A DNA stretch of 64,000 bases. Origin: Planctomycetota bacterium (GTDB lineage: Bacteria > Planctomycetota > UBA1135 > GCA-002686595). This document shows, one piece after another, positions 50,263 through 58,549 of this stretch. Below the pieces are notes generated by a model. That model made no database searches and was not told the DNA's origin. It saw nothing but the letters and a program-made list of their open reading frames with translations. The first letter of the stretch is position 1; each line of letters opens with the position of its first letter. Both the position numbers and the translations under genes were made by a program. The stretch spans positions 244,190 to 308,189 of the forward strand of contig JAQXEK010000001.1 in assembly GCA_029250885.1 (NCBI GenBank). The letters are read 5' to 3'.

Positions 50263-50690
50263 CGTTACGGTAGGGCCTTGTAGGTGAAATTTCGAAGCGG
50301 CTAGTTTAGGGATGGACCTCGCAAGGCGGGGACTTTTGCCCCGAAGTCCTTGGACTTAGCGCCTCCATTGCGCTCCTGAGGGAGAATCCCCCATGCTTGA
50401 GGGGCCCAGGGGCAGGCACCAGACCTGCTTGGTGTCGTTAGCCGTGGCCTAGACCGCGCCGTGGCCGACTCGCAAACCCTAGCTGCGGGGCAAAGGCCCA
50501 GAGCGCCTGACGACGTGATTGGTTGTCGGATGAATGACGCTTGGGATGATCAGGCTAGGGCGGATCAGGTTGTGATTCCCCGATGGGGAGTGGGGGAAGT
50601 CCCAGGGTCGGGCGGAATCCTATCGCCTACCACTGAGTTCTCCCAGGCATCCGTAGACGGAACGGTGTCCCACCCCTAGCATCACAGCCG
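50263..50690. other. 428-base divergent intergenic region
   Basis: Between prlC (minus) and the MFS gene (plus). The one sizeable frame (50461-50679) has an unnatural composition and no ribosome site, so I do not call it. The region contains CGGGG-ACTTTTG-CCCCG (about 50326-50342) and a tight palindrome, AAGTCC-TT-GGACTT, at 50344-50357, adjacent to each other. They could be a structured leader or regulator sites. No known riboswitch core is seen. Confidence 0.4.
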
Positions 50691-51866
50691 ATGAGCTCTC
50701 TACAAGCCAATCCGCGCCTTCTCTGCACCTTCAATGCCCTGCAGATGAGCCTGTTCCCCATGGCGGTGATTACGATCTTCTACCGTGTGGACATCGGTAT
50801 GTCCATGCAGGACATCTTCCTGCTGCAGGGTGCATTTGGGTTGGCAATGGCGCTCTTTGAATTTCCTTCCGGTTACCTCGCGGATCGAATTGGCTACCGC
50901 AGGACCATGATCGGTGCCGCCATGATGAATGCGGTAGGTTGGTCCTTGTATCTGCGCGCCGACGGAATCGTGGACATCCTGTTCGCCGAAGTCGTCCTTG
51001 GCATTGGCATCTCGCTCATCTCGGGAACGGACTCCGCTCTGCTGTACGAGAGCCTAGAGGAGTCAGGGCAAGAGGCACAGTTTGGGATGTGGTCGGGGCG
51101 AGTGAAGTTCTTTGGCCAAGCAGGAGAAGGAACAGCCGCTATTCTTGCTGGCTTCCTGTATGCGTACTGGGCGCGGCTTCCATTTCTTATGGAGGTGCTA
51201 ATTTGGAGCGTCAACATTTTTGTGGCCTGGCGGTTGGTGGAGCCTGCGCGGCACAGGCCGCCTATCACCGAGAACTGGAAGCAGATCAAGGGAATGTTCC
51301 ATTACGTGGTGGTGGGGAACAAGCAGCTGCGAGCGATCGTCTTCATTACGATCATCCTGGGCATGTCCTCGTTCATTCCCGTGTGGACCATCCAGCTGTA
51401 CGGGACTGACCTGGGGCTAACGACGGTCACCCTAGGCTTCGTTTGGGCTGCGGCCAACTATTCGGTTGCCGTTGCGTCTTTGTACTCATCTCAAGTCTCG
51501 GAAAAGATCGGCCTCCACAGGCTTATGCTGCTGTGCATCCTTTTGATTGCTGTAGGTTACGGCGGACTTGGCCTCTCGCATGTTGCCCTAGGGGTCGGGT
51601 TCTACCTTGTCCTGACCATTATGCGGGGCCTCCATGCGCCGGCCCTGCATCATGAAGAGCAGCGCCGCATCCCCTCCAGCGATCGGGCAGGATTTGGGTC
51701 TCTCCGCAGCCTGATTTTCCGCTCGAGCTTCTTGCTCATTAGCCCGGCGATCGGCTACTCCATAGACAGGTATGGCCAGCATCCCGTGCTCTTGGTGATT
51801 GGAGCCAGCTTGGTGATCTTGGCCCTATTGGGGGTGCGACTGATGACAAGCTCCGGGGTGAGGTGA
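50691..51866 (+). CDS. Major facilitator superfamily transporter
   Basis: A 391-residue membrane protein with about 12 helices and the MFS loop 2-3 motif (FEFPSGYLADRIGYRRTM, residues about 62-80). It has a broader sequence resemblance to drug- or sugar-type exporters (GIGISLISGTDSALLYESLEESG is characteristic of a small MFS subgroup of uncertain substrate). The central loop is short. The gene stands alone. A weak minus-strand frame (51755-52117) overlaps its 3' end in antisense. Confidence 0.88.
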   Translation: MSSLQANPRLLCTFNALQMSLFPMAVITIFYRVDIGMSMQDIFLLQGAFGLAMALFEFPSGYLADRIGYRRTMIGAAMMNAVGWSLYLRADGIVDILFAEVVLGIGISLISGTDSALLYESLEESGQEAQFGMWSGRVKFFGQAGEGTAAILAGFLYAYWARLPFLMEVLIWSVNIFVAWRLVEPARHRPPITENWKQIKGMFHYVVVGNKQLRAIVFITIILGMSSFIPVWTIQLYGTDLGLTTVTLGFVWAAANYSVAVASLYSSQVSEKIGLHRLMLLCILLIAVGYGGLGLSHVALGVGFYLVLTIMRGLHAPALHHEEQRRIPSSDRAGFGSLRSLIFRSSFLLISPAIGYSIDRYGQHPVLLVIGASLVILALLGVRLMTSSGVR

Positions 51867-52117
51867 TCCGTCAGAAGGGCGTTGATGGCGAAGTTCCCGC
51901 AATCTTCTTCCAGTAGCCAAAGGCCAAGGAGCGTTCGAGCTGGGTCTTTGAAGCTCTCTTGGGGCTTAGCCAGGTGGACGGAATGCTCTTCGACGAGCAG
52001 TCTAACCACGAGTAGCTCCAAGTCTGGGTTGATCCAGCTATCGTTCAGCCCGCAAAGTAGTGGACCTGGAACTCGTGCGTACTCCAGCCGTTGGCCAGGG
52101 CAAGAATCCATAGGCAT
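51755..52117 (-). CDS. Possible small protein, 3' half antisense to MFS gene
   Basis: A 120-residue frame whose ATG (52117) follows a good GGAGG with a 5-base spacer. The middle (LNDSWINPDLELLVVRLLVE..., DPARTLLGLWLLEEDCGNFA) reads like a folded helical protein. Another frame just upstream ends with a protein-like tail (ANGWSTHEFQVHYFAG) that would join it by a one-base change near 52045, so this may be a frameshift remnant. The last 37 codons are antisense to the MFS gene. I cannot assign a family. Confidence 0.3.
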   Translation of the reverse strand: MPMDSCPGQRLEYARVPGPLLCGLNDSWINPDLELLVVRLLVEEHSVHLAKPQESFKDPARTLLGLWLLEEDCGNFAINALLTDHLTPELVISRTPNRAKITKLAPITKSTGCWPYLSME

Positions 52118-52252
52118 TTGCCCTCCTGAGCGAATGTTCGCCTAGGACGAGACGGAATTCCCATTCCGCCGGGCCTGATTAGGTAGGCGCGCCCGCATGA
52201 TGCGGTTACAAAGGGCAAGTCCCCGCAGGCTCTCAGCTCCCTCCCCCGAGAC
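51867..52252. other. 386-base interval between the MFS and VWA-like genes
   Basis: No plus-strand gene is convincing. The interval carries most of the tentative minus-strand reading frame 51755-52117 and an unassigned remainder (52118-52252) in which I see no motif beyond a short inverted pair GGAATT/GGAATT-like around 52150. Confidence 0.4.
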
Positions 52253-52762
52253 ATGCTTTCTATCCACTGTTCTACGTGCCTATTCGCCCTGATCCTGATT
52301 GGGTCGCGATCGGGTCCGCCGCTCTTCGCGAATGCATCCCATGCAACGACTGGGCAAGACAGGGTTTTCGAGCTCCTAGAAAGGGCCAGCAAGGAGGGCG
52401 ACAAGCTCAACGTCTCCATTTTTGACGAGCTCGCCAGTCTCCAGGCGCCCAAGTCGCCATTGAGTCGTTCCCTTGTGGGGCTTGCCGACGGGATATTCTT
52501 CAACCTGATCTTCTTTCCCGGCAACGCGAAGTCTTGGAAGAAGAAGCTGACCGAGTTGGATAAGCCCACCCGGGCGGACTCGCTCGAGCACGTCTCGAAG
52601 CAGGGAGCCGGTGGAGGAGCAGCTGTCTACGGTGCCCAGGCGATTCGTCGTCTCAACAGCACGCGGTTGAATCCAATCCACTGCATCTCCATTGGATCTC
52701 GATCTAATCTGTTGCCCACCTTGGCCTTTGACTCCGGTGGCACCTACCGGGAAGTCCTCTAG
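52253..52762 (+). pseudogene. Degenerate von Willebrand A-like exported protein
   Basis: A 169-residue frame with a hydrophobic N-terminus. Its second half aligns by eye with planctomycete VWA domains: FFNLIFFPGNAKSWKKKL corresponds to the 'FNLI.F......W...L' strand, GGGAAVYGA to 'GGGTNLYDAL', and RRLNSTRLNPIHCISIGSRS followed by NLLPTLAFDSGGTYREV to the last strands and helix. Between GGGAAVYGA and QAIRRLN about 30 residues of the normal domain (with the 'LLSDG' strand) are missing. The DXSXS metal-ion motif is also absent. The gene is either a strongly reduced family member or a decaying copy. Normal coding composition argues against recent inactivation. Confidence 0.5.
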
Positions 52763-52773
52763 CCGCTCTTTCC

Positions 52774-54321
52774 TTGGTCGCGCTTCCCAAACAAGCCCTT
52801 AGGCTGGTCCTCACATGTGGCATGCTGACCGCATGTGAAGGGCGGCAGCTCGGCGGAAATGTACCTGTCTCGGTTGCGACCGGTCCGGCTCCGCTCATCG
52901 TCATTGTTGTGGACACCCTGCGCTACGACCATGTGACACCCGAGAGGATGCCGAACGTCATGAAGCTTGCCGAAGACGGCGTTAGCTTCAGTCGGGCATT
53001 TAGCCACGCCCCGATGACCCTGCCTGCCCATACCGCGCTCTTCTCTTCCACCTATCCCGGCCAGAATGGGGTGAAGGTCAATGGGACGCCTGTTCCAGGG
53101 GACCTGCCGTTGGTCAGCAAATGGCTTGCAAATCAAGGCTACCAGACAGCCGCGGTCGCCTCCTTGGCTACCCTTTGGAGCAGCCAACCCCAGCAATCGC
53201 TTGATCAAGGATTTGACACATTCACCCATGTCTTTCGAGACTACAGTCACGGTCCCAAGACCACAGAACGGATTGGCGAGGTCATGGAGGGTCTTACGGA
53301 TCAGCCTCTTTTTCTCTTCGCGCACTTTGCCGATCCCCATGAGCCCTACCGTGACTTTGAAAGCACGGAGCCGCAGCTTCAACTCAAAGTAAATGGTCTT
53401 GTTCTCGAGGAGCTCACGACGAGCCATTCACCGCATTTCCAAGCAAAGTGTGAACTCCAAGAAGGCGACCACGAGGTATCTCTAATCTCCGACGGCGACT
53501 TTGTCATGCGGTCGCTGTATGTCCACGATTCTGCAAGTGGCGCGCGCATCCCGTTGGTGCTGACCGAGGGTAAGCGACTCTCGACCCTGCAAGCAGTCCG
53601 AGGGACCTTTCACTTGGACAAGCCCGCCACGGTAGATATCGAGTCCTGGGTCAACGACCACCCTTCCCAAGCGGAAGCCAAGCTACGCTATCGGGCCGAG
53701 GTGACCGTGGCGGATAAGGCGGTGGGGAAGCTACTGCGTGACCTCCAATCCATGGGCATCTACGACCAATCCCTTATTGTTTTCACCTCTGACCACGGCG
53801 AAGCCTTTGGTGAGCACGCTTGGAATGGTCACAGTGAGAGCTTGTTTGACGAACTCCTACATGTCCCGTTGATTGTCAAGCCTCCTGCTGGGCAAGGCGA
53901 CCTACGGATTCGCCTAGGCCAAAGTGCCCAGGCTCTAATCCGCCACGTTGATGTTGTCCCGACGGTGCTCGACATCCTTGAGCTGCCGGTTATGCCCGGG
54001 ATGGTGGGAGTTTCGCTCCTAGATCCCCAACGAGGGGACCTTCCCCTGCTTGCAGAGACCCACCAGCCGGAGGCGAGCCAGGATCAACTGTGCCTGAGGA
54101 ACCGAGCCCATAAGCTGCTCTACTTCCCGGAGACGGGCTCCTTCCAGCTCTTTGATCTAAGAGCGGATCCCCTGGAGACCCAGGATGTGTTCACCGCCAA
54201 GGGGCATCAGTTCTCAGTCTGGCAGGAGGAGTTGCGCGAACGGGCAGAGCAAGCCCATCAAGTTCGCGAGCTTCCACAACCTAGGCAGAAGTCCGACTTA
54301 ATCGAGTCTCTGGGTTACTAG
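52774..54321 (+). CDS. Sulfatase-like (alkaline phosphatase superfamily) lipoprotein
   Basis: A 515-residue exported protein starting at TTG 52774. This gives a lipoprotein signal (KQALRLVLTCGMLTAC, lipid-attached Cys about 22). The superfamily fold is clear: LIVIVVDTLRYDHV with the metal-binding Asp, TLPAHTALFSSTYPGQNGV at the nucleophile position, and VFTSDHGEAFGEH. True sulfatases have C/S-X-P-X-R here, converted to formylglycine. This protein has Thr-Leu-Pro-Ala-His, which lacks both the Cys/Ser and the Arg. It may therefore be a phosphodiesterase- or phosphotransferase-type member with Thr as nucleophile. A 110-residue insertion around 195-305 is beta-rich. Confidence 0.85.
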   Translation: MVALPKQALRLVLTCGMLTACEGRQLGGNVPVSVATGPAPLIVIVVDTLRYDHVTPERMPNVMKLAEDGVSFSRAFSHAPMTLPAHTALFSSTYPGQNGVKVNGTPVPGDLPLVSKWLANQGYQTAAVASLATLWSSQPQQSLDQGFDTFTHVFRDYSHGPKTTERIGEVMEGLTDQPLFLFAHFADPHEPYRDFESTEPQLQLKVNGLVLEELTTSHSPHFQAKCELQEGDHEVSLISDGDFVMRSLYVHDSASGARIPLVLTEGKRLSTLQAVRGTFHLDKPATVDIESWVNDHPSQAEAKLRYRAEVTVADKAVGKLLRDLQSMGIYDQSLIVFTSDHGEAFGEHAWNGHSESLFDELLHVPLIVKPPAGQGDLRIRLGQSAQALIRHVDVVPTVLDILELPVMPGMVGVSLLDPQRGDLPLLAETHQPEASQDQLCLRNRAHKLLYFPETGSFQLFDLRADPLETQDVFTAKGHQFSVWQEELRERAEQAHQVRELPQPRQKSDLIESLGY

Positions 54322-54330
54322 ACACCTGCG

Positions 54331-54837
54331 ATGACCTCAATCCCCATACTCCAGGGCTATCCCGAACAGCTCAAAGCCCAAGCCGCCGCGCTGCTTGCGT
54401 CGGGAAAGCTACCTAGCCTACTTGCGACCAAGTATCCCCAGGGCCATGAGGTGCGCTCGAACAGACAGCTGTTCGCCTTCGTGCAGGCGATCAAGGCCCA
54501 GCATCTGCGCAAGGCCGCGCCTCTTGCAAGGGTCACCTATGACGGGAATCTGAGCTCCGCTCACAATGCCCTTGGACTCCATGTCACGAAGGCCAGGGCC
54601 CATGGCGGAAAGGTTCAGAAGAAGCGCGAGATCCGTATCTCCGCCGTCTTCAAGGATGCACCCCTCGATTTTCTCCGAATGATCGTGGTTCACGAGTTGG
54701 CGCACATGAAATACCAAGACCACTCGGCTGCTTTCTATAAACTCTGCTGCAATCTCGAGCCGGACTACCACCAGCTCGAGTTTGACTTCCGACTCTACCT
54801 CTGCGCGCAGGAAGCTGCCCGTGGCGGAGCGGAATAG
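54331..54837 (+). CDS. YgjP-like zinc metallopeptidase-fold protein
   Basis: A 168-residue protein. The zinc motif is VVHELAHMKYQDHSAAFYKL (HELAH plus a distal His), with preceding RISAVFKDAPLDFLRMIVV strands, as in the YgjP/DUF45 family. The family is named a metallopeptidase from its fold. Some members have reported nucleotide hydrolase activity instead. The start (ATG 54331) lies nine bases after the sulfatase-like stop, so the two are probably co-transcribed, with rsmG following 38 bases later. Confidence 0.88.
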   Translation: MTSIPILQGYPEQLKAQAAALLASGKLPSLLATKYPQGHEVRSNRQLFAFVQAIKAQHLRKAAPLARVTYDGNLSSAHNALGLHVTKARAHGGKVQKKREIRISAVFKDAPLDFLRMIVVHELAHMKYQDHSAAFYKLCCNLEPDYHQLEFDFRLYLCAQEAARGGAE

Positions 54838-54875
54838 CTACCCAGCCACGTCCTGCTACACCCCGGTCTCTACCC

Positions 54876-55520
54876 TTGATTGACGCTTCCGAATTCCAAT
54901 ACCTTGCCGCAGACATTGGTGCGGAGATATCCGCCAAGGGTGCAGGTATGCTGATCGCGTATCTCGAAGCCATGCTGGAAGAGAACCAGGTGGTGAACCT
55001 GACCGCCATTCGAGACCGTGATACCGCTGTGATGCTCCACGCTTTGGACTCCGTATCCATGGCGATCTGCCCCTTTGACGAGGCGCCTAAGTGCGCCTTA
55101 GATATTGGTACGGGCAACGGTTTTCCAGGTGTGGCCATCGCCTGCCTCTTTCCTGAAACCGAGGTTCTGTTGATTGACCGGACCCTAAAAAAGCTCAAAG
55201 CCATCGAGCGTGCCTTTACCTATGTAGGCTTTGATCCGGATCGCCTTAAGGTCATGCAGCTGGACGCCGCCGAGGGGCCATCGCAGGAGCTCGGCAAGAA
55301 GTTTGACCTGATCACGGCCCGGGCCGTCAGTGGTCCCCATGACATCGGCAAGTTGGCTGCACCGCTACTTGCTCCATCCGGTCGACTGCTTACCTGGCTC
55401 GGCCCCGAGACCGAAGCCCCAACAACCCTGAAAGGTGGATTGCGCCTTGTGGGCGAGGTGGAGTACTTCCTGCCCAACCCAGCAGACCGAACCCGGCACC
55501 TAGCGGACTACAAGGAGTAG
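54876..55520 (+). CDS. rsmG: 16S rRNA (guanine-527-N7)-methyltransferase RsmG
   Basis: A 214-residue Rossmann-fold methyltransferase beginning at TTG 54876 (IDASEFQYLAADIGAEISAK). The family's pre-domain reads YLEAMLEENQVVNLTAIRD, the SAM motif CALDIGTGNGFPGVAIACLF, and later motifs EVLLIDRTLKKLKAIERAF and DLITARAV. It methylates G527 in the 530 loop of 16S rRNA, a site linked to streptomycin sensitivity. Usual genomic neighbours such as mnmG or parAB are absent. Length fits the family (about 207-240). Confidence 0.94.
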   Translation: MIDASEFQYLAADIGAEISAKGAGMLIAYLEAMLEENQVVNLTAIRDRDTAVMLHALDSVSMAICPFDEAPKCALDIGTGNGFPGVAIACLFPETEVLLIDRTLKKLKAIERAFTYVGFDPDRLKVMQLDAAEGPSQELGKKFDLITARAVSGPHDIGKLAAPLLAPSGRLLTWLGPETEAPTTLKGGLRLVGEVEYFLPNPADRTRHLADYKE

Positions 55521-55570
55521 CCCCTAGCCAGGCCCACCTAAACGATTCATCACTCCCTCTTTCCTCTCCT

Positions 55571-56155
55571 ATGAACTACACCTCGATCGCCCTCATTCTT
55601 CTACTGACGACCGCATGCTCTGGAGGCTCTTCCTACGAGGAGTCGAGCCCCGACCCCATAACGGAAAACGTTGAGGTCCCAAAGCAGGCCGCGCCAGCCA
55701 AGGCAGCCACGCCTAAGAAAGCCGCAGTGGTCGCATCCGACCCTGTAGACGCCCTGGACATTGGTGCCATGCCCGCCGGAGCCTGGACCGATCAGGCTGT
55801 CGCTAATGTCGAGCTCGACGGTGGCCTAGTGGTGGAGTACTTCACTGTGGGCGAAGGCCCGATCGTCAAGAAGTACAAGCGAGTGCTCGTCAACTACCAA
55901 GGCTGGGTCAAAGGGACTAGCGAATTCTTCGACTCATCCTTCACGCGAGGCGCTCCCATTCAGTTCCCTGTGGGCGCCGGCGGCGTCATTGCGGGCTGGG
56001 ACGACGGCTTCCAAGGAATGCCTGTTGGCTCGCGGGCGCGACTCCATATTCCAGGAGACATGGGGTACGGGGCCAATGGCAATCCCTTGGCAGGCATTCC
56101 AGGCAACGCCGAATTGATCTTTGACGTTAGCCTCGTCTCGATCATCAACAACTAG
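55571..56155 (+). CDS. FKBP-type peptidyl-prolyl isomerase lipoprotein
   Basis: A 194-residue exported protein. The signal ends LLLTTAC (lipid-attached Cys16), followed by a linker rich in Ala, Pro and Lys to about residue 75. The FKBP domain then covers 80-190: LVNYQGWVKGTSEFFDSSF, PIQFPVGAGGVIAGWDDGFQGMPVG (the active-site loop with Trp), IPGDMGYGANG and ELIFDVSLVSI. It should isomerise proline peptide bonds in the periplasm and assist folding. It lies 50 bases after rsmG and 60 before dbpA on the same strand. Confidence 0.93.
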   Translation: MNYTSIALILLLTTACSGGSSYEESSPDPITENVEVPKQAAPAKAATPKKAAVVASDPVDALDIGAMPAGAWTDQAVANVELDGGLVVEYFTVGEGPIVKKYKRVLVNYQGWVKGTSEFFDSSFTRGAPIQFPVGAGGVIAGWDDGFQGMPVGSRARLHIPGDMGYGANGNPLAGIPGNAELIFDVSLVSIINN

Positions 56156-56215
56156 GCCGGCAATGTGTGGCCCTCGGCCGCTAACCGTTCGGGCCAACTT
56201 TTGTTCGTAATCTCC

Positions 56216-57622
56216 ATGGAAGCCTCATTTCAAAAGCTCGCGCTCTCGGATTCTCTGACCAGGGTGGTTACTGAGCTGGGCTACACGACGCCTACCCCGA
56301 TCCAGGCCGCGGCAATTCCGGCACTCCTTGATGGCCAAGACCTAGTTGGCCAGTCGAAAACCGGAAGTGGTAAGACTGCTGCCTTCGGGCTGCCGATCCT
56401 TCAGCGCATCGAGGTGGAAAGGCGCGTAGTGCAGGCGTTGATCCTTTGCCCAACGCGAGAGCTGGTCACGCAAGTTGCTCGCGAAGTCCGCAAGCTGGGT
56501 CGAGGCCATGGTGGCTTGTCTGTCATAGAGCTTGTCGGGGGCCAACCGGCACGTCCCCAGCGCGAAGCACTTGGCCGCGGGGTTCACATTGCCGTGGGGA
56601 CACCCGGTCGCCTGCTCGATCATATCAGGCGCAAGGCGCTGGATCTCAGCGCCCTCAAAACCGTAGTTTTAGACGAGGCCGACCGCATGCTTGATATGGG
56701 GTTCGGTGAAGAGGTCGGAAACATCCTGCGGGTACTTCCCGAGCAACGGCAGACCGTGCTCTTCTCCGCCACCTTCCCTGCGACCATCGAGGAGATCACT
56801 AAAAGCTACCAGCGGGATCCTGTGCGCGTGACCATTGAGGATCCTGTGGAGGAGTTTAGCGACATCCGGCAGCTGGAGTTGGTCGCCGATCGTCGCGACA
56901 AGCTGCAGCGGTTGTGTTGGGCTTTGAGCAACTTTCCCCACGAGTCCGCACTCGTTTTCTGCAACTTCAAGGCGACCGTAGCGGAGCTTACAGGGACGCT
57001 GCGGGAGGCCGGCTTGAGTGTGGATCGCCTAGACGGTGACCTGGATCAGTTCCATCGAGATCAAGTCCTTGCCCGCTTCCGCAACCAGAGCGTTCGAATC
57101 CTTATCGCGACCGACGTGGCAGGCCGGGGACTGGATGTCAAAGGACTTGACCTCGTGATCAACTACGAGCTTCCCTCGCAGCCGGAAATTTACGTGCACC
57201 GCATTGGCCGCACCGGGCGAGCCGGTAGCCAAGGGGTAGCGATCTCTCTCACTTCGGGAACGGGCGACGCTCGATTGCTTGCTGCCGAGCAGGTCACCGG
57301 CCAGAAGATCGAGACCATTGTCATGGATGAAGATCGCCCTCAGGGCCAAGGCGCCCTTCTGCGGTCCCTTGCGCGCGAGCCTCGTATGGAAACCATCCTG
57401 ATCTCTGGGGGCCGCAAAGATAAGGTCCGACCAGGAGATGTCCTGGGCGCACTGACAGGGGAGGCCGGAGGTTTGCGCGGAAGCGACGTGGGCAAGATCG
57501 AGGTCCACGAGCGAATCGTCTATGTAGCTGTCGCCAGGAAGTACGCCAGCGAGGCCGTCGGCCGGCTCAATAGGGGGCGCATCAAGAGCAAGAAATTTAG
57601 GGCCACCTTGGTTGGTCGCTAA
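56216..57622 (+). CDS. dbpA: DEAD-box RNA helicase DbpA
   Basis: A 468-residue helicase. The ATG at 56216 starts MEASFQKLALSDSL, which gives the Q-motif (TPTPIQAAAIPALLDG). An ATG at 56165 would lie just past the FKBP stop and add 17 unmotivated residues. Motifs are SKTGSGKT (I), VLDEADRMLDMGF (II, DEAD), SATF (III), and RTGRAG in motif VI. The C-terminal 75 residues match the DbpA RNA-binding domain (KDKVRPGDVLGALTG, KIEVHERIVYVAVARKYASEA), which recognises hairpin 92 of 23S rRNA in the E. coli enzyme. Role: large-subunit assembly. Confidence 0.93.
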   Translation: MEASFQKLALSDSLTRVVTELGYTTPTPIQAAAIPALLDGQDLVGQSKTGSGKTAAFGLPILQRIEVERRVVQALILCPTRELVTQVAREVRKLGRGHGGLSVIELVGGQPARPQREALGRGVHIAVGTPGRLLDHIRRKALDLSALKTVVLDEADRMLDMGFGEEVGNILRVLPEQRQTVLFSATFPATIEEITKSYQRDPVRVTIEDPVEEFSDIRQLELVADRRDKLQRLCWALSNFPHESALVFCNFKATVAELTGTLREAGLSVDRLDGDLDQFHRDQVLARFRNQSVRILIATDVAGRGLDVKGLDLVINYELPSQPEIYVHRIGRTGRAGSQGVAISLTSGTGDARLLAAEQVTGQKIETIVMDEDRPQGQGALLRSLAREPRMETILISGGRKDKVRPGDVLGALTGEAGGLRGSDVGKIEVHERIVYVAVARKYASEAVGRLNRGRIKSKKFRATLVGR

Positions 57623-57825
57623 GCCCGAGCCAGGTGAGAGCGGGGCCGCCCAGGTCTTCTCATCGAAGGCACCGGTCCGCATATTCTATCGGTATTGCAA
57701 AAGCCGTCGTGCCGGTCTTGCAATCAGAGTTGCATGGAAGAGGCAACCAGGCAAGCCGTCGTGTCACGATCTAAACTGACTCGCAAAGAGAGAGGCAAGA
57801 CTACCTTGCAAGGAACTGAATCGTC
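57623..57825. repeat. Convergent interval with repeated TTGCA words
   Basis: The interval between dbpA and the GYF gene holds four TTGCA/TTGCAA words (about 57695, 57720, 57732, 57805) and a direct repeat AAGCCGTCGTG at about 57699 and 57754. I see no terminator and no gene. These may be remnants of a short repeat family. Confidence 0.35.
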
Positions 57826-58347
57826 TTATTTCTTAGACGAGCCTTTGGCCAGGCGCGAGTAGCGTTGCCTCAGGGCGAGGAAAGGATGGGTCCAATGGAA
57901 GCCGATCGAAGTTGAAGAGTGCGTAACGTCACCTCTGAGCCCAAACACACAGACTGTCAGGCCGATAGCGATGATCACTAGGGGTATGGCAGCGCCTTTT
58001 AAAAGGACCTGTATCCAGAACCATAGGGGCTCCTGGTCTTGAAAGGTCTCGCTTCCGCGACGACCGTAGTAGACGCCTGCCATGAGCGGCTTCACCATGC
58101 TCTGAAGGCAGAAAAAGACTCCTAGGGCAATAAGAAGGAGTCCAGAGAGTGCAGTTGCGAGTTTGCCCCACAAGCTTTGCTCTTCCTTTAGGCCCAACAG
58201 GTCCCCGATTTCATTCCACTCGTCGGAGCCTTCCAAACGTACCTTTGTGGAATCGCTGATTGTCCCTGCACTATGGAGGTCAAGGAGATCAGCTTTGTCG
58301 ACGGGGCCAGCGGATCGCCCCGGCTCATTAGAGTAATAGACCTTCAT
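57826..58347 (-). CDS. GYF_2-domain membrane protein
   Basis: A 173-residue protein from ATG 58347. Residues 1-52 form a GYF_2-like domain (VYYSNEPGRSAGPVDKADLL, then a GTISDSTKVRLEGSDEWNEI segment), a small module that usually binds proline-rich peptides or tethers membrane proteins. Two hydrophobic helices follow (about 62-86 and 110-140). The basic C-terminus is cytosolic by the positive-inside rule. The longer frame to 58443 has no support. Converges with dbpA with 203 bases between. Confidence 0.78.
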   Translation of the reverse strand: MKVYYSNEPGRSAGPVDKADLLDLHSAGTISDSTKVRLEGSDEWNEIGDLLGLKEEQSLWGKLATALSGLLLIALGVFFCLQSMVKPLMAGVYYGRRGSETFQDQEPLWFWIQVLLKGAAIPLVIIAIGLTVCVFGLRGDVTHSSTSIGFHWTHPFLALRQRYSRLAKGSSKK

Positions 58348-58549
58348 AGAACTTGTTCGTTCAGGAGAGCTGCCGGAGATGCTGTTGCGGCATCGTATGG
58401 ATGGGCAGTTGGAGTACGGTCTACTTCGTACCCGGCTTGACACGGATCATTAGGTGATATTGCCCATAAACTTAAACGTTTGTGCCGTCTCTCGGGCCAT
58501 ACACGGACTTACGGTGTCGCTGATGCGTACTGCTTTACCGGCACATCTT

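Noticed and set aside
50461..50679. 72-codon frame between prlC and the MFS gene
   Set aside because: No ribosome site, no family resemblance and a composition unlike neighbouring genes.
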